Part shown: in pieces, positions 6,062 to 6,389 of the stretch
Numbering within the stretch: the stretch's first letter is position 1
How the letters are laid out: every line of letters starts with the position of its first letter
Assembly (NCBI GenBank): GCA_905614375.1
Contig: CAJQSP010000001.1
Span: 1 to 6,389, forward strand
DNA: 6,389 nt
Direction of reading: 5' to 3'
From: an uncultured Dehalococcoidales bacterium
Lineage (GTDB): Bacteria; Chloroflexota; Dehalococcoidia; UBA1151; UBA1328
Program-made: the position numbers and the translations under genes
Notes under the pieces: generated by a model
The model's database searches: none
What the model was told of the DNA's origin: nothing
What the model saw: the letters and a program-made list of their open reading frames with translations, nothing else

Positions 6062-6389
6062 ATGGCCCTCAATGACACCGACCTCCTATCTCAGGCCGGA
6101 TCGGTCGAAAATATCCTCAAATTCAATGACATCGAACCAGTCCTCGAATCGAACGACCTATCGGTTGCTTACGGCGGGCAAACTGCTGTCAGCGGTGTAT
6201 CGCTTCAGGTACCCAAAAACAGCGTCGTGTCACTCATCGGCCCTTCCGGCTGTGGTAAGAGCACGCTGCTGCGTTGTTTCAATCGAATGAACGATTTGAT
6301 TCCGAGCGCGTCGGTCAAAGGCACTGTCAACTTTACAGGCCAGAACATCTACGGCCCCGAAGTCGACCCTACCGAAATAAGATTCCGTA
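6062..6389 (+). CDS. pstB: Phosphate ABC transporter ATP-binding protein PstB, N-terminal part, 3' truncated
   Basis: The frame runs off the right edge after 109 residues. PstB is the cytoplasmic ATPase that drives high-affinity phosphate uptake through PstC/PstA with the binding protein PstS. Visible marks are the first ABC strand ESNDLSVAYGGQTAVSGVSL (29-48), Walker A GPSGCGKST (60-68), and the PstB-typical LLRCFNRMNDLIPSASVKG (69-87) and IYGPEVDPTEIR (96-107) segments. The last two are specific to PstB among ABC ATPases and make the call firm. The Q-loop, signature and Walker B lie beyond the window. An N-terminal tail of about 28 residues before the first strand is a little longer than in E. 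coli PstB. The start is fixed by GGAG and an upstream in-frame stop. The gene directly upstream is the divergent rlmN, not pstA, so pstB opens its own transcription unit; phoU or pst genes may follow outside the window. Confidence 0.95.
   Translation, partial: MALNDTDLLSQAGSVENILKFNDIEPVLESNDLSVAYGGQTAVSGVSLQVPKNSVVSLIGPSGCGKSTLLRCFNRMNDLIPSASVKGTVNFTGQNIYGPEVDPTEIRFR

Overview
This window holds five recognisable protein genes from a bacterium of moderate GC content: two complete on the minus strand, one complete on the plus strand, and one cut by each window edge. There is no rRNA, tRNA, CRISPR array, insertion sequence or phage gene. The gene set (a YdiJ/Dld-type FAD plus Fe-S oxidoreductase, a transaldolase-like protein, a SelA/DgaE-like PLP enzyme, RlmN and PstB) fits a free-living heterotroph. 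The style of the proteins reminds me of uncultured marine lineages such as Chloroflexota (SAR202) or Actinobacteriota. That is an impression, not a demonstrated assignment.

Layout: positions 1-1703 (+) are the C-terminal part of a large FAD-linked oxidase fused to ferredoxin-type and CCG-type Fe-S domains. Positions 1704-2281 have no clear gene but carry two protein-like open stretches on the minus strand in different frames, possibly the remains of a decayed gene. Positions 2282-3049 (+) encode a transaldolase/fructose-6-phosphate-aldolase-family protein that starts at GTG behind a good ribosome binding site. Positions 3050-3291 separate it from a convergent gene and contain a near-perfect long stem-loop followed by a second one. 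Positions 3292-4431 (-) encode the PLP enzyme and 4547-5719 (-) encode RlmN. Positions 5720-6061 are a divergent intergenic region with a perfect 16-base palindrome. From 6062 to the right edge (+) is the start of pstB.

How they work together: no single pathway is evident. The oxidase probably feeds electrons from a 2-hydroxy acid into the respiratory chain, RlmN modifies 23S rRNA and tRNA, and PstB powers phosphate import. The transaldolase-like and PLP proteins face each other across the hairpins. They could belong to one sugar or amino-sugar degradation theme (lyase plus aldolase), but they are not in one operon. The most notable points are the apparent loss of a catalytic aspartate and of phosphate-binding residues in the transaldolase-like protein, the tandem hairpins with a possible alternative pairing, the decayed coding region, and a pstB not preceded by pstSCA. 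I found no clear new defence or mobile system.
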